From Porodaedalea pini (Eukaryota > Basidiomycota > Agaricomycetes > Hymenochaetales > Hymenochaetaceae), in NCBI GenBank assembly GCA_002794775.1, contig NBAY01000007.1:930001-994000 (forward strand): DNA of 64,000 nucleotides, in the 5' to 3' direction. The position numbers and the translations under genes are program-made. The notes beneath the pieces are model-generated. The model ran no database searches, had not been told where the DNA came from, and was given only the letters and a program-made list of their open reading frames with translations. Of the stretch, positions 47,385 to 59,036 are shown piece by piece. The first letter of the stretch is position 1. The number at the start of each line of letters is the position of its first letter.

Positions 47385-48978
47385 CTGTAGAAGGGGAACA
47401 CAGAGGTCGACGTGAGGTTTTATCTATCTATTTCATTCAGCAGAAAGTTGACAACGAACTCACCTAGTCCGTGTTGTCGCACCTCTGATTCGGCACGCAC
47501 AACTCCTGGAAGCGTGTCCGCGCCACGACTGACAGCGAAAGTACGCGACAAGTTGTTTGGCGTTGAGTAAATAGTTAACTTAAAGACAATTTCCGCATGT
47601 TGTCTTCTATGGATTCTCAATTATCTGTTTCGATACCAACAAAATGTTATTTCTGCGAGCTTGCCAAAACCATCACAATACCATCGCGTGCGCAACACCT
47701 ACTGAACCTGGGGACTTTCCGTCAAAATGCCACATCCCAATATGCAACGCAAGGGCCGACAATGATAAGGTCTTGTCTTAGATCAGAACAACAATTATAT
47801 TGTGTCGCTGTATCGAAAGTGTAAGCTGCAAACCGATAGTGCTCGCGACGACGTGTCTAACATTAAAGAGTGGGGCTAATGATTAGCAGTTATGTCAGAT
47901 TTTGAAGCGAAAAAAGACTTACTAAGCTATCGATGAGAGCTTAATCGGCCTTCAACGAGTACAAGAGAGCGCTCTCGCCATCCGAGCTGATGACGAGGCG
48001 CAAGGAAGATCAAGTACCCGGTGCTTGGACAGCGAGATCTAGCTAAAGTCGTCAGCATGATACAACGATGAAAGCACCTTCTGACCACAGATTGGCAGCT
48101 TCGACCAGCACGGGAAAAGGACATGGCGCACGTCGATGTCAGGCATTGAAGATCTTTTGGCGGGCGTCTCGCACAAGAAAGAGGGTATCAATGTGGATCG
48201 CGAGAGCTGGCGATGGAACGAATGAGCGAGAGTCCTTCATGCGATATAGAGAGAAGAAACACTCGTCGGTTTGTAACTTTGACACAGCTGAATTTAAGTA
48301 CTCACTAATAAATATCGATAAATATGAATTTCTTGAGCCGAGCGATTCTGGAACTATCAAAAACTTCAGATCCCAATATTAATGCCACCACGAACATCCA
48401 TATCGGACGACCTAGACCCCTTTTATCGATAACGAAATCCGTGTCTTGGGCACGGATGCCTCGTATGTCCTTTGTGGAAACTCCGGATTTTGGAAGTCCG
48501 AATCGTGGAGACGCGTATGCACAATGACGAATACCAATCGTGGAGATAATCGTGTCTCCCGATATATGGATATAGACGGCATTCTACCTGGAAGTCGTTG
48601 TTCAAGCAGAGCTTGAGGCGACTACCAGAACAAAGCATTACATTATATGTACAAAAGTTCTCACGTAGGTGATCGACGCCCCCACCGCAAGCCAACTTTG
48701 TTTGAATCTGTCCTCAGTGTCATCGCGAATGTCAACATCTATTTAATGTCGAAATTCAGACGAGTATTATACGTACATGATATCGTCGCTATACTCATAT
48801 AATTAGCCCTGTAATGATAAGCTTACTTAAGTGCTAAACGCCACGCCCCAAATTGCTGAGTAGTCGTGTACGATGCCGTGGACAAGGTATCCGTTTATAA
48901 TAGAATCTGTCGATTTCGCTTTTAAAATAATCCGCAGGCCTTGCTACAGTATTCAATCCCTCCTTCGAACACCTCTTA

Positions 48979-49117
48979 GGGCCTGCTCGGCTGCATCCAT
49001 TAGCTAAAAATTTGGTGGGGAAAGGTTAGCTAAAGGCTCGTTTAGCTAACAGCTCCCTGCCAATTTGAATCTTCCCATCAGTCAAAAGTTAGCTAACCGG
49101 TTCAGCCGAGCAGGGCC
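48979..49117. mobile_element. short MITE with GGGCCTGCTCGGCTG ends
   Basis: 139 bp, TA on both sides (48977-48978 and 49118-49119). Inverted ends GGGCCTGCTCGGCTG and GGCCCTGCTCGGCTG extend, with mismatches, to TTAGCTAA. No coding content. Confidence 0.65.
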
Positions 49118-50269
49118 TAACTGTTCTGCACCCCTATACTCATCAGCTGCACATCTTGTCTTCAAATTTTGCATGCAAGTGAAAGACATCTATTATAGCC
49201 TACTGAATTTTTTTTGTAGCAATTCGGTGAAAACTGGGGCCAATAATACCTTCTGTTCGAAGGAAGGGGTGGTGTTCGAAGGAGGGGTTGAATACTGTAA
49301 TTTCCTCCTGTCTTGGTCCTCACGCATGTCGTAAATAGTGTTGATCGCTTCATCTTGGAGTTCCGGAAAGTCAACAAAGGAATCCTTCACTTTATCCGTG
49401 ACAAGCTTTTTGCAGAATGCATCCAAATCTGGCTCTTCTGCAAGGTCGAGTAGGCGCCTGAAGGCCTCCTTCCGCCGAGGTTGAAGATGCAGTCAGATCT
49501 CATAGCATTGTAAAAAAAAGCCAATTTACGCACAGAAGAGCCTGTTCCGTTCTGTTCCCGTTCAGTACACCTAAAATAATCCCTCAGCTCGTATTGCTGT
49601 ACGCTATATCGTGGCGGCATTGAAGAGGGAGTGTGGAAAAGGGCTCAGACTACTGTAGGTAAGTGAGAACCGTAACGCGAACACTCGAACGGTTGGGTTT
49701 CTGGGCGTAACACATCCCATGAGGAGAGGGAGGGGGGAGCCATGGCAGTCGGACTGTACAAGTATTAAAATTGAGGTTTTGCCTAGTTGAAATTGAGATT
49801 TTATGAAGGAAGTAAATTTCGTTACTGTAATGGTCCGTGAACTGTGAGAACGAGACACCGAATCAGGAAGAGCTTTTTGAACTCCATAACGCGTCGACGC
49901 GCCTGCCAGTGCCAACAGCTGACTGACGAATTTCTGATAAGTTTATGATCCTTCACCCTTCACCACCTGCAAGGCTCCTCATGTTTTCACACTCAGAAAT
50001 ATTGGCGCGTCATCTGAAGCCACTGAGCCCTTTTCTCCTTGAACAAATCACCAATCCTTTCCTCACGATGAACCCCGTCTTACGGAGAAACAATGGTAAG
50101 TACAATATTAATGCTCAGTGGCTCATGCTTCAAAAAGTATAAAAATCTACAAAAATCGATCTAGTACAAACGAAAATTATCAAATCTCTTCGTCCTGCTC
50201 TCAGTGTTTCCTCCTCAAATGTGGTTTACTTGCTTCAAAACTTCGCCGATGAATCCTCCACCCAAATTG
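49118..50269. other. intergenic with small gene remnant
   Basis: Apart from the API5-like fragment at 49.3-49.5 kb I see only short open frames. Confidence 0.4.
49305..49465 (-). pseudogene. API5-like exon fragment
   Basis: A 53-codon minus-strand stretch reads AFRRLLDLAEEPDLDAFCKK, then KVKDSFVDFPELQDEAINTI and YDMREDQDRR. I recognise this as resembling fungal apoptosis-inhibitor-5 (API5) helical repeats, where a DLCEDQD motif is typical. Nothing on either side continues the protein, so it is a fragment. Confidence 0.4.
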
Positions 50270-51409
50270 CTACCCCCACAGCGCCTTATATTCTTCCACC
50301 TTCGTCCATACATCAACAAAGGATTCGATTTCCTGTAATAACATTGAGAGTCGAAGGTCAGCTAATCGCTAAAGATGTTTATTGATTCTACTTACCCGGG
50401 AGTAGCGCCTGAGGAGTTCATTCCTGGGCCTAGCAAGCGATGCTTCCTTCAGTTTAGCGGCGACCTCGGTGGTGCGAGTGACACATTCTACGCGGCAGAG
50501 ACTGGAACCAGCAGAAGCAAAGAGGGCCATGATGCCTTGGATGCGCATGGGCTGATCGATGGTGAACACGAGTGTTTCTGCGATGGATAGGATATGCAGG
50601 GATGTAATCGCGCCCAGCCTGAACAAGTGACCAACAAGAGACGCTGTTTGGAGGAATCTGGTTTCCTATTTTGCTCGTGAGTACTTACAAGTACCATTCA
50701 GTGTTCCGATGACTTACACTCTGTGTTTTCCGATATTCGCGGAAGCAAACGTGTGATAGGTATGCTTCAATCTTCATTACCAGTTCATCGTCGCAAGCTT
50801 CCTCGGCCATTCGAGTTGACATCCATTCAGCCACGACGGGGACGTCTGAGAGGCTAGCAGCTCTTGCAAGAGCCTCCTCTACAAATGATATGATGTTTTT
50901 TGGGTCACTGAACAACAATGGCAGTGAGGCAGGCGCGTCATTTCTGTTGTGTCTGTAGATGTTGGTTCTTGCTGAGTGGCTAGACTCGTTGACGTCGACG
51001 TACCTGCGATCATCTCCAATGACGAAGGGCTCTACAGAGGCTGGTGTATACGAATCGTCATTCTCCGTCATTGGCATTCGGCGAGTTTCATTGTGGCTGC
51101 ACTCGTCCTCGCCAGAGAGCTGCACATTCCCTCTAGGCGGGCGTCGAAAGACAACAGGTGGCGCCTGCTTATGTTCTTTTGAGCAAAGAAGGCTGCAAGC
51201 TGGGTCGCCTCGGCACAGAGACATGATGGCTGGAGATTGGAAGTTGGGGATGGAGTCTGAGAGTCCCTGTCCACGTTGGTGTGCGCTTTATGGCCCGTAT
51301 GCAGTGGCCCGGAATTTACCGCAGCCACAATGTCGCGAAGGACACGCGGCTGTTCATCTTTCCTGGATTTGGAAAGGAGCTCAGTGAGTTTCTTGTCTTT
51401 CAAACTCAT
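50270..51409 (-). CDS. uncharacterised protein, possibly MIF4G-like
   Basis: Four exons: 51320-51409, 50689-51266, 50396-50657 and 50270-50332, with frames joining exactly, 330 residues. The start ATG at 51409 is the most plausible; the frame is open further upstream. The N-terminal half is disordered. The second half is helical: FVEEALARAASLSDVPVVAE, MKIEAYLSHVCFREYRK, then ASLVGHLFRLGAITSLHILS and IQGIMALFASAGSSLC. The pattern 'region, GxLF-x-LG-x-(I/L), then a check for a single C-terminal helix' recalls MIF4G (eIF4G-like) HEAT helices, but this is a weak match. It ends FVDVWTKVEEYKALWG. The third splice would need an intron of only 31 nt (50658-50688, GTAAGT...CCAG), below the usual fungal minimum, so either it is exceptional or the gene is slightly damaged. 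Confidence 0.5.
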
Positions 51410-52852
51410 CGGGGTATGGGAGCTTCCTTTTACGTCGCTGAGTCTTTTATCCTCTGATTGTATGGCTGAGCCCTTGATGAGCTCAACCACCTTTGTTTGG
51501 AGGAATGATTGCTATTGAATTAATTGGTGACCTATGCCTTTAAAAGAAAGTCTTGCACGATCCAGACTATCAATTTTCATGTTTCCCCAGTCAATCTATG
51601 CTGCTTCCCCCCGTGTACTTGCGTGACCTTATCTCTCCGACTGTACCCTGTACAACCTTGAGTTGGAGGGGGATGCTCGGCCTATTGCCTTGGGCTAAGG
51701 AAGGGCTCGCTGGCCGACTTTGCTTGAGTCTATCTCCGGTGCTATCGCTAATGTCGACATGTAATTGTTGCCGAGATCGCGAGGAGTGTATTACTTCCAC
51801 GAGATTGTCGTTATACGCATATAACTAGTCCTATAATAATAAACTGGCTTAAGCGCTAACCGCCGTTCCAAGCTTGCTGAGCAGGTTGTGTACGACGCCG
51901 TGGATAGTATCTATTTACTATAGTATCTGCCGATGGACGCTAACCTGGATGGTCAAGCCGGTATTACTCACGCATGCCTTCGGCACCTGCTACAGTGCCA
52001 AAATTCACCATTGATATGACTTCCGACCTTCAACCTTGAGTTCCTATGCTGTTAACTTTCGCAGCGAAAGTGATTCAGGGCATTTGGCCTCCCAGTCACA
52101 GCATCAAACCATTTCAGTTTCTCTCCTCAGGTCTTGCTAGCTTCCTCGTGCGCATCGTGGTCCGTGCTTTATGCCGACACCACCGTGCACCGTTGATTTT
52201 GGCTCATTCACAGCGAGCTAGAACGAAACACAGACGTTCGTCGAAAACATGCGCATGTCCAGCGCTATTGCGAAGTAGATTGACCACACATATGAGCAAC
52301 TACGCAGCATTGAAGAAATTTATTCTGTTCTGGCTCGAACCTCGCGGGAAATGATTTACATATAAATGGTCGGATATCCCGTTGACTTGCGAACCGTCCA
52401 CCGACGAGTGCTGGCGGCTGGAAGCTCGAGTTTGGGGCGTGGACAATAGACAAAGAGGCGTGCAGAGACAGGCACAACACTGCAAAGCAGAGCCTAGTTT
52501 TGTGAATAAATAAAAATACATAAATACAACGCAGTTGACCACACCGTAGCAATATCCTTTGTGGATACTAGTATTAGTGGAAAGGCCTACGGAAAGCCTG
52601 TGCACAATTGGTACAGATCCAGGCTAGAAAGTTTCATGCTAGAAGGGACTACCGAGATTCGATCGTCGTGTTGCACGATATTCGCGCTTGAATCATTCCT
52701 AACCACGTTATCGCTTTCAGTAGTGCCTGGAAAGTGAAGTCCAGGTAAATTGATTATGCACCTACGACCAGCTTCTGGAGGACGCGACATGTTCTCTGCG
52801 CAGAAAAAAGACGTGTGTCATCCATTAACCGGTTCCGCTCTACCCCCTTACG
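51410..52852. other. intergenic with duplicated tail of a repeat unit
   Basis: 51.74-51.96 kb repeats 48.69-48.93 kb (for example CATATAACTAGTCCTATAAT). 52.79-52.825 kb repeats 46.15-46.19 kb, the start of a unit. Otherwise only short frames. Confidence 0.5.
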
Positions 52853-53449
52853 ATGGCATTCTTTGCAGATCCCTCAGCGCCTCGAATGAGAAGCATATCA
52901 CTTCCGCTCGTAATGTCGCCTGACTGGCACACGACGGGCGATGACTATACCTATGTCGACATGCCACCGCCAAGCCTGAGCCTGCGGTTGAACAGTTCGT
53001 CCACCATCGACCAAACCACAGAGAATAATGCTCTGGCTCTTTTCCTAGAGCCGCAGCCTGAGATTGGTATTCCTCCTCCGGATCAGCCATTCCGACCTGA
53101 GCTCGAAGTGAGGGCATCACAATGTTCCGTCGTCGACACACCCCAGCCGGTCTCCTCCACCGGTCCCACAAGGCATGGACGACACTTCCAGGAGGGGCAA
53201 CCATCCTTCCTGGTACAAAACAACAACCACATAGGGGATGCGCAAGCATCTCCACTTAACGAGCGAGAGAACATCGACGACAGCCCCAACGACACGACTG
53301 TCGAGTGGATCCAGGAAGCTAGATCCTCCGCTAGAGCGAGGGCCTTAGAGACGGCTCGTACACTCCTCGCTGCAATCGATCAACAGGAATACTCGAGTGC
53401 CCTGCGGGAAGAGGCGAAACACCGAGTGGCCACCTTTGGCTTTTTCACC
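52853..53449 (+). pseudogene. orphan family copy 2, 5' part
   Basis: ATG at 52853 opens a frame parallel to copies 1 and 3 (MAFFADPSAPRMRSISLP ... GDAQASPLNERENIDDSPND ... ARTLLAAIDQQ ... LREEAKHRVATFGFFT). Similarity ends abruptly at about 53,449, where copies 1 and 3 continue to the intron. The missing end reappears at 59,037. Its upstream region jumps from the unit start (TGTCATCCAT) straight to the leader (TAACC), losing the TATA region present in the other copies. It could still yield a 207-residue truncated protein from the local stop. Confidence 0.7.
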
Positions 53450-54509
53450 ACACGCATACGCCACCTATATACATAATTCCATTGAATGAGCATAAAAAGA
53501 AGCTGAAAATGTAACAAACCATCGAAGTCGCCTGAAAAACAATGCGAGAACAAAAACGACACCCCTCAGATGAAGGAGAGGAAGATGGACCGCCGAAAGG
53601 GTTTGCTTTCGCACCAAGAAGCCACTTCAGAGGCTGCGGTGGGTATGCCACTGCGTCTGTACACAATGGTGCAGTAGAATAGGATACGCACGATAATGAG
53701 GGCACATTGATGTGTTTTTTATAGTGTCGAGATAATTTGAGTATTTCTTGCAGACTGGTAATTCCCGAATTGTTGCCATCCCGGAGAGCTTGAAGCAAAC
53801 CAGCCGGTCGCTGATAAAAATATCTGAGCAAGCTCAGTGGTTGGACCTCCATGCACGGGAATTCGGCGATAATTTCAGGTACCGTACATTCGACAAGCAA
53901 GTTAGAGGAAAAGACCCGGACGTGTCACTGTCAGTGCTTCGTGCATTTTCTTGAATAAATTGCATCATCACGTGCTACGCCATTTAGGCTCCGACTGTTT
54001 CAGTCACGCGTCTCGCGAGCGCGTCGCGTCAGTTTGGAACGCGACAAGCATCCGCCATCGCCGTTCGACACGATGCAAGCCTCCCACCAATAGAACAGGG
54101 TTTAAAACCTTAGCAAACCCGAACACTTGAATGATTGTGGACGACACAAAGTCAAGGACGAGCGAAGAGTGTGGTATGTCCCACGTCGATGCGCCTTACC
54201 ACTGCTAGTCTCTGGTTGTGATTGTGCTCAATAAATACAATATCTTTATGTCTTTCTTGCTGAGACTTAACTAGAACTCATCTACGTCATTGACACAACG
54301 CCTGCTATGCAAGAGATGGTCTGACCTTGAATTCCGGCCAGACTCACTCGTCGGGATCCATCTCAGTCTAGGACTCGAGGCACAGCCGCCTTCATGCTAT
54401 AAGAATACCTCCGCTCCTCGACCCCCTCCTTCCTTCAATCCACGACCACCCCAGGTTTTCGATTCTTGCTGCTAAAGCTTTTCCATAACAATCACGCGAT
54501 AAAAACACA
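53450..54509. other. upstream region of kinase gene
   Basis: No supported gene. A 68-codon plus-strand frame at 53748-53954 (SRIVAIPESLKQTSRSLIK) shows no motif. A GC-rich stretch with several CGCG words lies at about 54.0-54.06 kb. Confidence 0.4.
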
Positions 54510-56712
54510 ATGTTTGGTGTTACCAACAGCTTCTTGCCTCCTACAAGGGCGTTCCAGGTACGTCTCCCCCCCTTACTGTCCCCTCCACCTCACTGTTCTG
54601 ACTGTTTGAGACAGACGACGACGTACGCGAAGGTGACCGCGCTCGGCGGCCTCAGCGGCAGACTCGGCGACTACACCCTCCTCAAGAAGCTCGGTGAAGG
54701 TTCCTTTGGTTCCGTCTGGCTCTCCGAGACGGTCATGGCATGCGGCGAGCGTGCCCTCGTCGCTGTCAAGGCCGTCAAGAGGGCGAGGCTGATCCGCGGT
54801 CTAGTTTCTCTTATCTACGAAGAACAGCAGCTAACGAAGCTCTTCACCGATATTGATGCTGGCTTAGGTTACTTTCCACAGATAGTCGAGTCGTTCACGG
54901 ACGAAAACAATTACTATATTGTACAGGTATGTCTCAGTCGCATGGCGTGTCTCATTCCTATTCTAACTAGTCATGCCTATGCAGGAATACATGCCGGGCG
55001 GGACGCTGCGCGAGGAGATGGAACGCAACGGTGGAAGGCTCACGGTGGACAGGGCCAAGTTTGTTTTAGCCCAACTTGTACGTCCTCCTCCTCCTCTTCA
55101 TCTCGTTCCATAACTGACTCTTGCCTCACCAGATCACCATCGTGAAGAGGATGCACCAGCTCGGTGTGATGCATCGTGACATCAAGCCCGAGAACATCCT
55201 GCTCGACGCCGCAGGCAACGTCGTCCTTACAGACCTCGGACTGGCGCGCCGCTTCTGCTCACTGCGCGAGACGCCGGAAGGTCTCGTTGCCTCTGGTCCC
55301 GTCCTTATGTCACACGATGGATGTGGGACGCCTGGGTACATGGCACCCGAGGTGCTCTACGACGATACTCACACGTACCCTGTTGACGTGTACTCGCTGG
55401 GTGTAGTGTTCTATGAGATGATCTTCGGCATCGTGAGTTGCTCCTTTCCTTTACGTTTCCTCCCTCTGACATTTACTGATGCTTGCCTGCAGTTACCGTT
55501 CCCACAATACGACCCCAACCGCCTGGCGTATGCTATGCTTAACAACCTGTTCGCAGTCCCGATAGGCGGGCTTGATCCTACGATGGCTAGTCTTATGTTA
55601 TCGGTCAGTTTTTATCTCCGTTACTGTCATTGCTCAACGGGATACTGACTGTCGCTCTTGTTTAGCTCCTGACGATTGAACCCAAGCGTCGGATCACCGT
55701 CTGGCAGGCAATGGCACATCCGTTTTTCTATGACATGTATGTTCGCTATGCCTCCGTTTATCTCGTCCTCAATGCTGACCACCTTCCTTTGAACAGTGAC
55801 TGGCATCGCATGGCGCACCGCAAGTATGCCGTACCTGTCGAATGGGCGCCGCCCATCTCGCGCATCGACCGCAGGAAGACGATTGACAAGAGTATCCTGA
55901 TTGACAGACTCAGGGTGCGCAAGTCGTTCGCTCGTCGCTGGCCCACGCATTTCGACCGCGCATTTGTGACACCGCGCCGCACACCGACCGTCAAGCGTCC
56001 TGGCCCGCCGCCGCAGCTACAGAATCGGCAGCGCGGTCTGCGCCGCAAGGTGATCGGTGCGCTCCGCCTCGCGGGCATCCGCCGCGAGGCCGCGCAGACG
56101 CCATCGCCGTCACCGACTCCGTCCCCTCCCTTGCCAGCCGCACCGATTCGGGTTGAGGCCGACATCGAGATCCAGACCATGAATAAGCGGTCTGAGTCTT
56201 TTGAGGAGGGCGAGATTGTCATGAACCAGCCTAGGTCTCTTGAAGAGGGTGAGGTCGTAGAGGAGACGGACATGCACCTGATGTCCGTCTGTGTCAGCCC
56301 AGTTCCTGTCCCGGCTCGCACGCCAGCCATCGCGATCCCCGGGCGCACGGAAGCTATTGCGATTCCGAATGCGCGTGCTGCACCCGTCGAGATTGCTCCT
56401 GCGGCTGTGTACTCGGCGTTCGAGGTCTCGATCGAGCTGCTGGACGAGATCCTGCTCTCCTCACCCGCTGGGATGGGTCCCGGGCGCGGCTTAGCGTTTC
56501 AGGCACCGCCTTCGTCGCCGTCACCCCCAACGTCGGCCTTCGCACCTATGCAGGGCCACCTTGCACCTCCGACGGTGCCTGCACTCGATGCTTTGGGGAC
56601 GTCGCCTCCTGTCACGCCGGGCCCGATAACGCCTGTCTCTGGGCGGTCGCGGGTGCCAGAGCTCGGGCTGACGTCGAAGGAGCGTCACTATCTGGCCCTG
56701 TCTCTTTCCTAG
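54510..56712 (+). CDS. serine/threonine protein kinase with long Pro/Ser-rich tail
   Basis: Seven exons: 54510-54557, 54615-54926, 54985-55077, 55133-55432, 55493-55603, 55666-55736 and 55797-56712, 616 residues. The kinase domain (about residues 34-315) is complete. It has LGEGSFGSV (Gly loop), VAVKAVK (ATP lysine), EYMPGGTL (hinge), HRDIKPENILL (catalytic loop), TDLGLA (metal site as DLG, not DFG), GTPGYMAPEV (activation-segment end), DVYSLGVVFYEM and KRRITVWQAMAHPFF (last subdomain). The tail of about 300 residues is rich in Pro, Ala and Ser with two repeated SFEEGEIV / SLEEGEVV motifs. All catalytic residues are present, so it should be active. The subfamily is not clear; it resembles CAMK/AGC-like kinases. 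All introns are 55-62 nt. It lies inside the segment that splits orphan copy 2. Confidence 0.9.
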
Positions 56713-56779
56713 GACCCTTTTTCCGGCTTCTCTTTTGGCTCGCCATATAATCAAGACATCTAATAGCTGTCGACAACTA

Positions 56780-57440
56780 TACTTCGTCGACATGCCTCTT
56801 CCGTGCTTCTTTCTTTCTCTGTCTCTGTCCTTGTCTCTATTCCCGCTCCTCTCTTCGTTGCTCGCTATAAAATCTCAAGAAAACGAAAACAAAATCAAAA
56901 AATATCAACATCAAAAACATGCTACTAATGACAATCCTAATTCTTTAATATCGCCTTGCTTCCGACTCTCTTCTGTGTTCTCTCTCTTCTTTCTGCTCCG
57001 CTTTCCTCCTCCCTGCTCCCCCGCTCTCCCAGCTCCCTCCTTGCTCCCTGCTCCCCCTCCCCCCTCCGCTCTCCCTCATCTCTCCTCCGCTCTCTCCCTC
57101 TTCCACTCTCCCTCCCCCTCCTCCGCTCTCCTTCCCCTCCCTTCCTCCCTTCCTCCCCTCCGCCTTCCCCTCCCTCCTTCTCCCCTCATCCCTCCCATCC
57201 CAATGCCTGATTCCTACCGACAACAAAAACACCAATCCGCCATCCAATCTCCGCCAAATCAACCCAATCCTTTCCGACAACTACCACCGACCACTTCACC
57301 TCCGACACCGACAACAACACCGACTCCAACAATCTCCACCGACATTCATCTCCACCAACTCTCTTCACCAACCTCGACACACCGACTTCGACAATCCGGC
57401 AATCCGACAATCCGACAACTGCCACCCTCAGAGCCGACCC
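56780..57440 (+). repeat. strand-asymmetric low-complexity tract
   Basis: The plus strand is strikingly poor in G. A pyrimidine-rich part (about 56.98-57.2 kb) contains recurring CTCCGCTCTCC and CCCTCC words and passes into an A/C-rich part in which G occurs almost only in CCGA. The long open frame across it is compositional. It is probably the 3' flank of the kinase gene plus repeats. Confidence 0.7.
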
Positions 57441-57854
57441 CATGGATTCAGCAACTCTCAGCATATAAGACTACCAGGTGAAACAATCCTGTGAGCGCGG
57501 AAGGGAAGGGATGAGGATGCAAGGATGACGGAAGGGACCGATTCAAGATTCTCTTCTCGAGTCCGAGCGTCCGAGACGCCGAAGAAGATGAGTGACTTTC
57601 AGTCTGATTTTTATTTACGAACCGTGTTCTAACTGTCTCTGCCTAGATGATTGCGAACCCACCATTTGACGCCGACCTTACCTACGCTTACTTCGACTGG
57701 ACGATATATCCCTGATGGAGACGACCTTATCTGTGAGTAGCATGTTGTTGCGTTCCTCCGAAGACTGCCTACTAATACCGCTATCGTCTATTACTAGATG
57801 CCGGCCGTACGACGCCGACGTTGCCTCTGGAATCGGAGACCCTGCAATTGACAA

Positions 57855-57893
57855 CGCCACTCCGAATCGCCACTCCGAATCGCCACTCCGAAT
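57855..57893 (+). repeat. 13-bp tandem repeat, three copies
   Basis: CGCCACTCCGAAT three times in exact tandem. Confidence 0.9.
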
Positions 57894-58180
57894 CGTTACT
57901 AATCGCTCGCCTCTGTCTTGTTTCGCCTGCTTTCCGTTCGAAGCCTTGCTCTCTTTTCTTTTCCTTTTCTTCTTTTTCTTTTTTGTACACGGGACGAATT
58001 ATGAGTGGAGTGCATGAAGGCATGTTGCACATTGACTGGTGCGAGTTGAGCAGGTTCATAATATTAATGGTTGCTTTAACTTTAATGGCTCCCACAGCGA
58101 GGACGCCGAGCCGAGGCGGACAGGTCCGTCATGACGGACCAGCCCTTTTCACAAGCGAGAGATTCTTCATAAATATAACA

Positions 58181-58188
58181 TATAAAAG
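58181..58188 (+). promoter_or_regulatory. TATA box of NIS1-like gene
   Basis: TATAAAAG 63 bp before the ATG at 58251, preceded by another AT-rich TATA-like stretch. Confidence 0.6.
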
Positions 58189-58250
58189 ACTGCTCGCGCA
58201 GTCTCCTCACTTTCCCCTTCTTAGATCCCCCTCACCCGCTGCCGCCTACT

Positions 58251-58759
58251 ATGAAGCTCCTAGCCATCTTCGTCTCGCTTGCCGCCGCCGCTTACGCCCA
58301 GAGTATTAGTGTCCCCGAGCCCGCGAATAACACGACGCTCTCTGCGGGGCAGAGCGCGACTGTCGCTGTCGCCGTTCGTCCAGTTTCCTTTTTTCCTCTA
58401 TTGCAAAGGTCTCTGTTCATGCGTTGGTACAATGGTAGGACTCCTCAACATCTCAGAGCGGCCTCAGCGTGTCCATCGCCCTGCAGCCCGTCTCCGGCGC
58501 ACTCAGCGCCGTCCTCTATAACGGGACCTACGACCCACAGTTCGGGCCCGGAGACCCCGAGGTACCCGTGCAGGAGTTCTCCATTCTCGTCCCGTCCGAC
58601 TTCGAAAAAGGCGCGGTGCTGCTTACTGTTGTAGTCACGACTGCGAGCGTGCATTACAGACCAAAGCTCTGACCCAGCTGAGTGATGACTTGTTATTCTA
58701 CCCAGGCCGACTCGTCGGTTACTCCTGAGAGCGTTAATGTGACAGTCAATATTGCCTGA
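58251..58759 (+). CDS. small secreted NIS1-like protein
   Basis: Exons 58251-58373, 58439-58648 and 58706-58759, 128 residues. A clear signal peptide (MKLLAIFVSLAAAAYAQ) precedes a beta-rich domain: ISVPEPANNTTLSAGQSATV, SIALQPVSGALSAVLYNGTY, FSILVPSDFEKGAVLLTV and a closing VNVTVNIA. The order (opening 'P..G..L.AGQ', middle 'G..LYNG.Y.P', then 'F...VPS.F..G.A.L') fits the NIS1 family of small secreted fungal proteins. Some members in plant pathogens are effectors acting on plant immune kinases; in wood-decay species the role is unknown. The family's usual cysteines are not evident. The first donor is GTTCGT and the second GTGCAT, both weak, so the exact junctions could shift. Confidence 0.65.
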
Positions 58760-59036
58760 GGCCAAGAATGTCGTTCAAATCTGGATTCTGGCATGCAGCC
58801 AGCAGAAGCCCTTGTCGCTCTTTTCTGTGAGATCTAGACGACTCCTTCGCGTCGTCGTTGTATTTTGTGTTTATTCTTCCTTGTGATACTCTGCTTTCAA
58901 TCTGCGATAGATTAGATAATCCCAATGCGGGGGATCGACGCTGTCCATTTCTTTACGTTGTCGAGTCACCAGGCAGGCTGAGTGCTAAGGCTGCATCGCT
59001 GCCCCTTCCAGTCGAGGCCTCACCCAGCAGATGGCC

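Larger units (their letters stand above)
46150..48930. repeat. segmental duplication unit I
   Basis: Homologous to 60.06-62.6 kb (unit III) from the upstream region of the orphan gene to well past its 3' end, and in part to 59.0-60.05 kb. Its right tail (48.69-48.93 kb; CGCTATACTCATATAATTAG) recurs at 51.74-51.96 kb. Downstream of the orphan gene each unit carries decayed minus-strand frames (for example SRSFVPSPALAIHIDTLF here and SQSLVASPTLAIYIDVLI in unit III), suggesting a second, now broken, gene in the unit. Confidence 0.7.
53450..59036. other. gene-bearing segment interrupting orphan copy 2
   Basis: About 5.6 kb between the two halves of copy 2, carrying a kinase gene, a G-poor low-complexity tract and a NIS1-like gene. 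It shows no terminal repeats or TSD that I can see. The junctions share only a few bases (CACC / CCC). Confidence 0.55.

Noticed and set aside
56735..57481. 248-codon Ser/Pro/Leu-rich frame after the kinase
   Set aside because: Produced by G-poor low-complexity DNA that has few stop codons; no domain.
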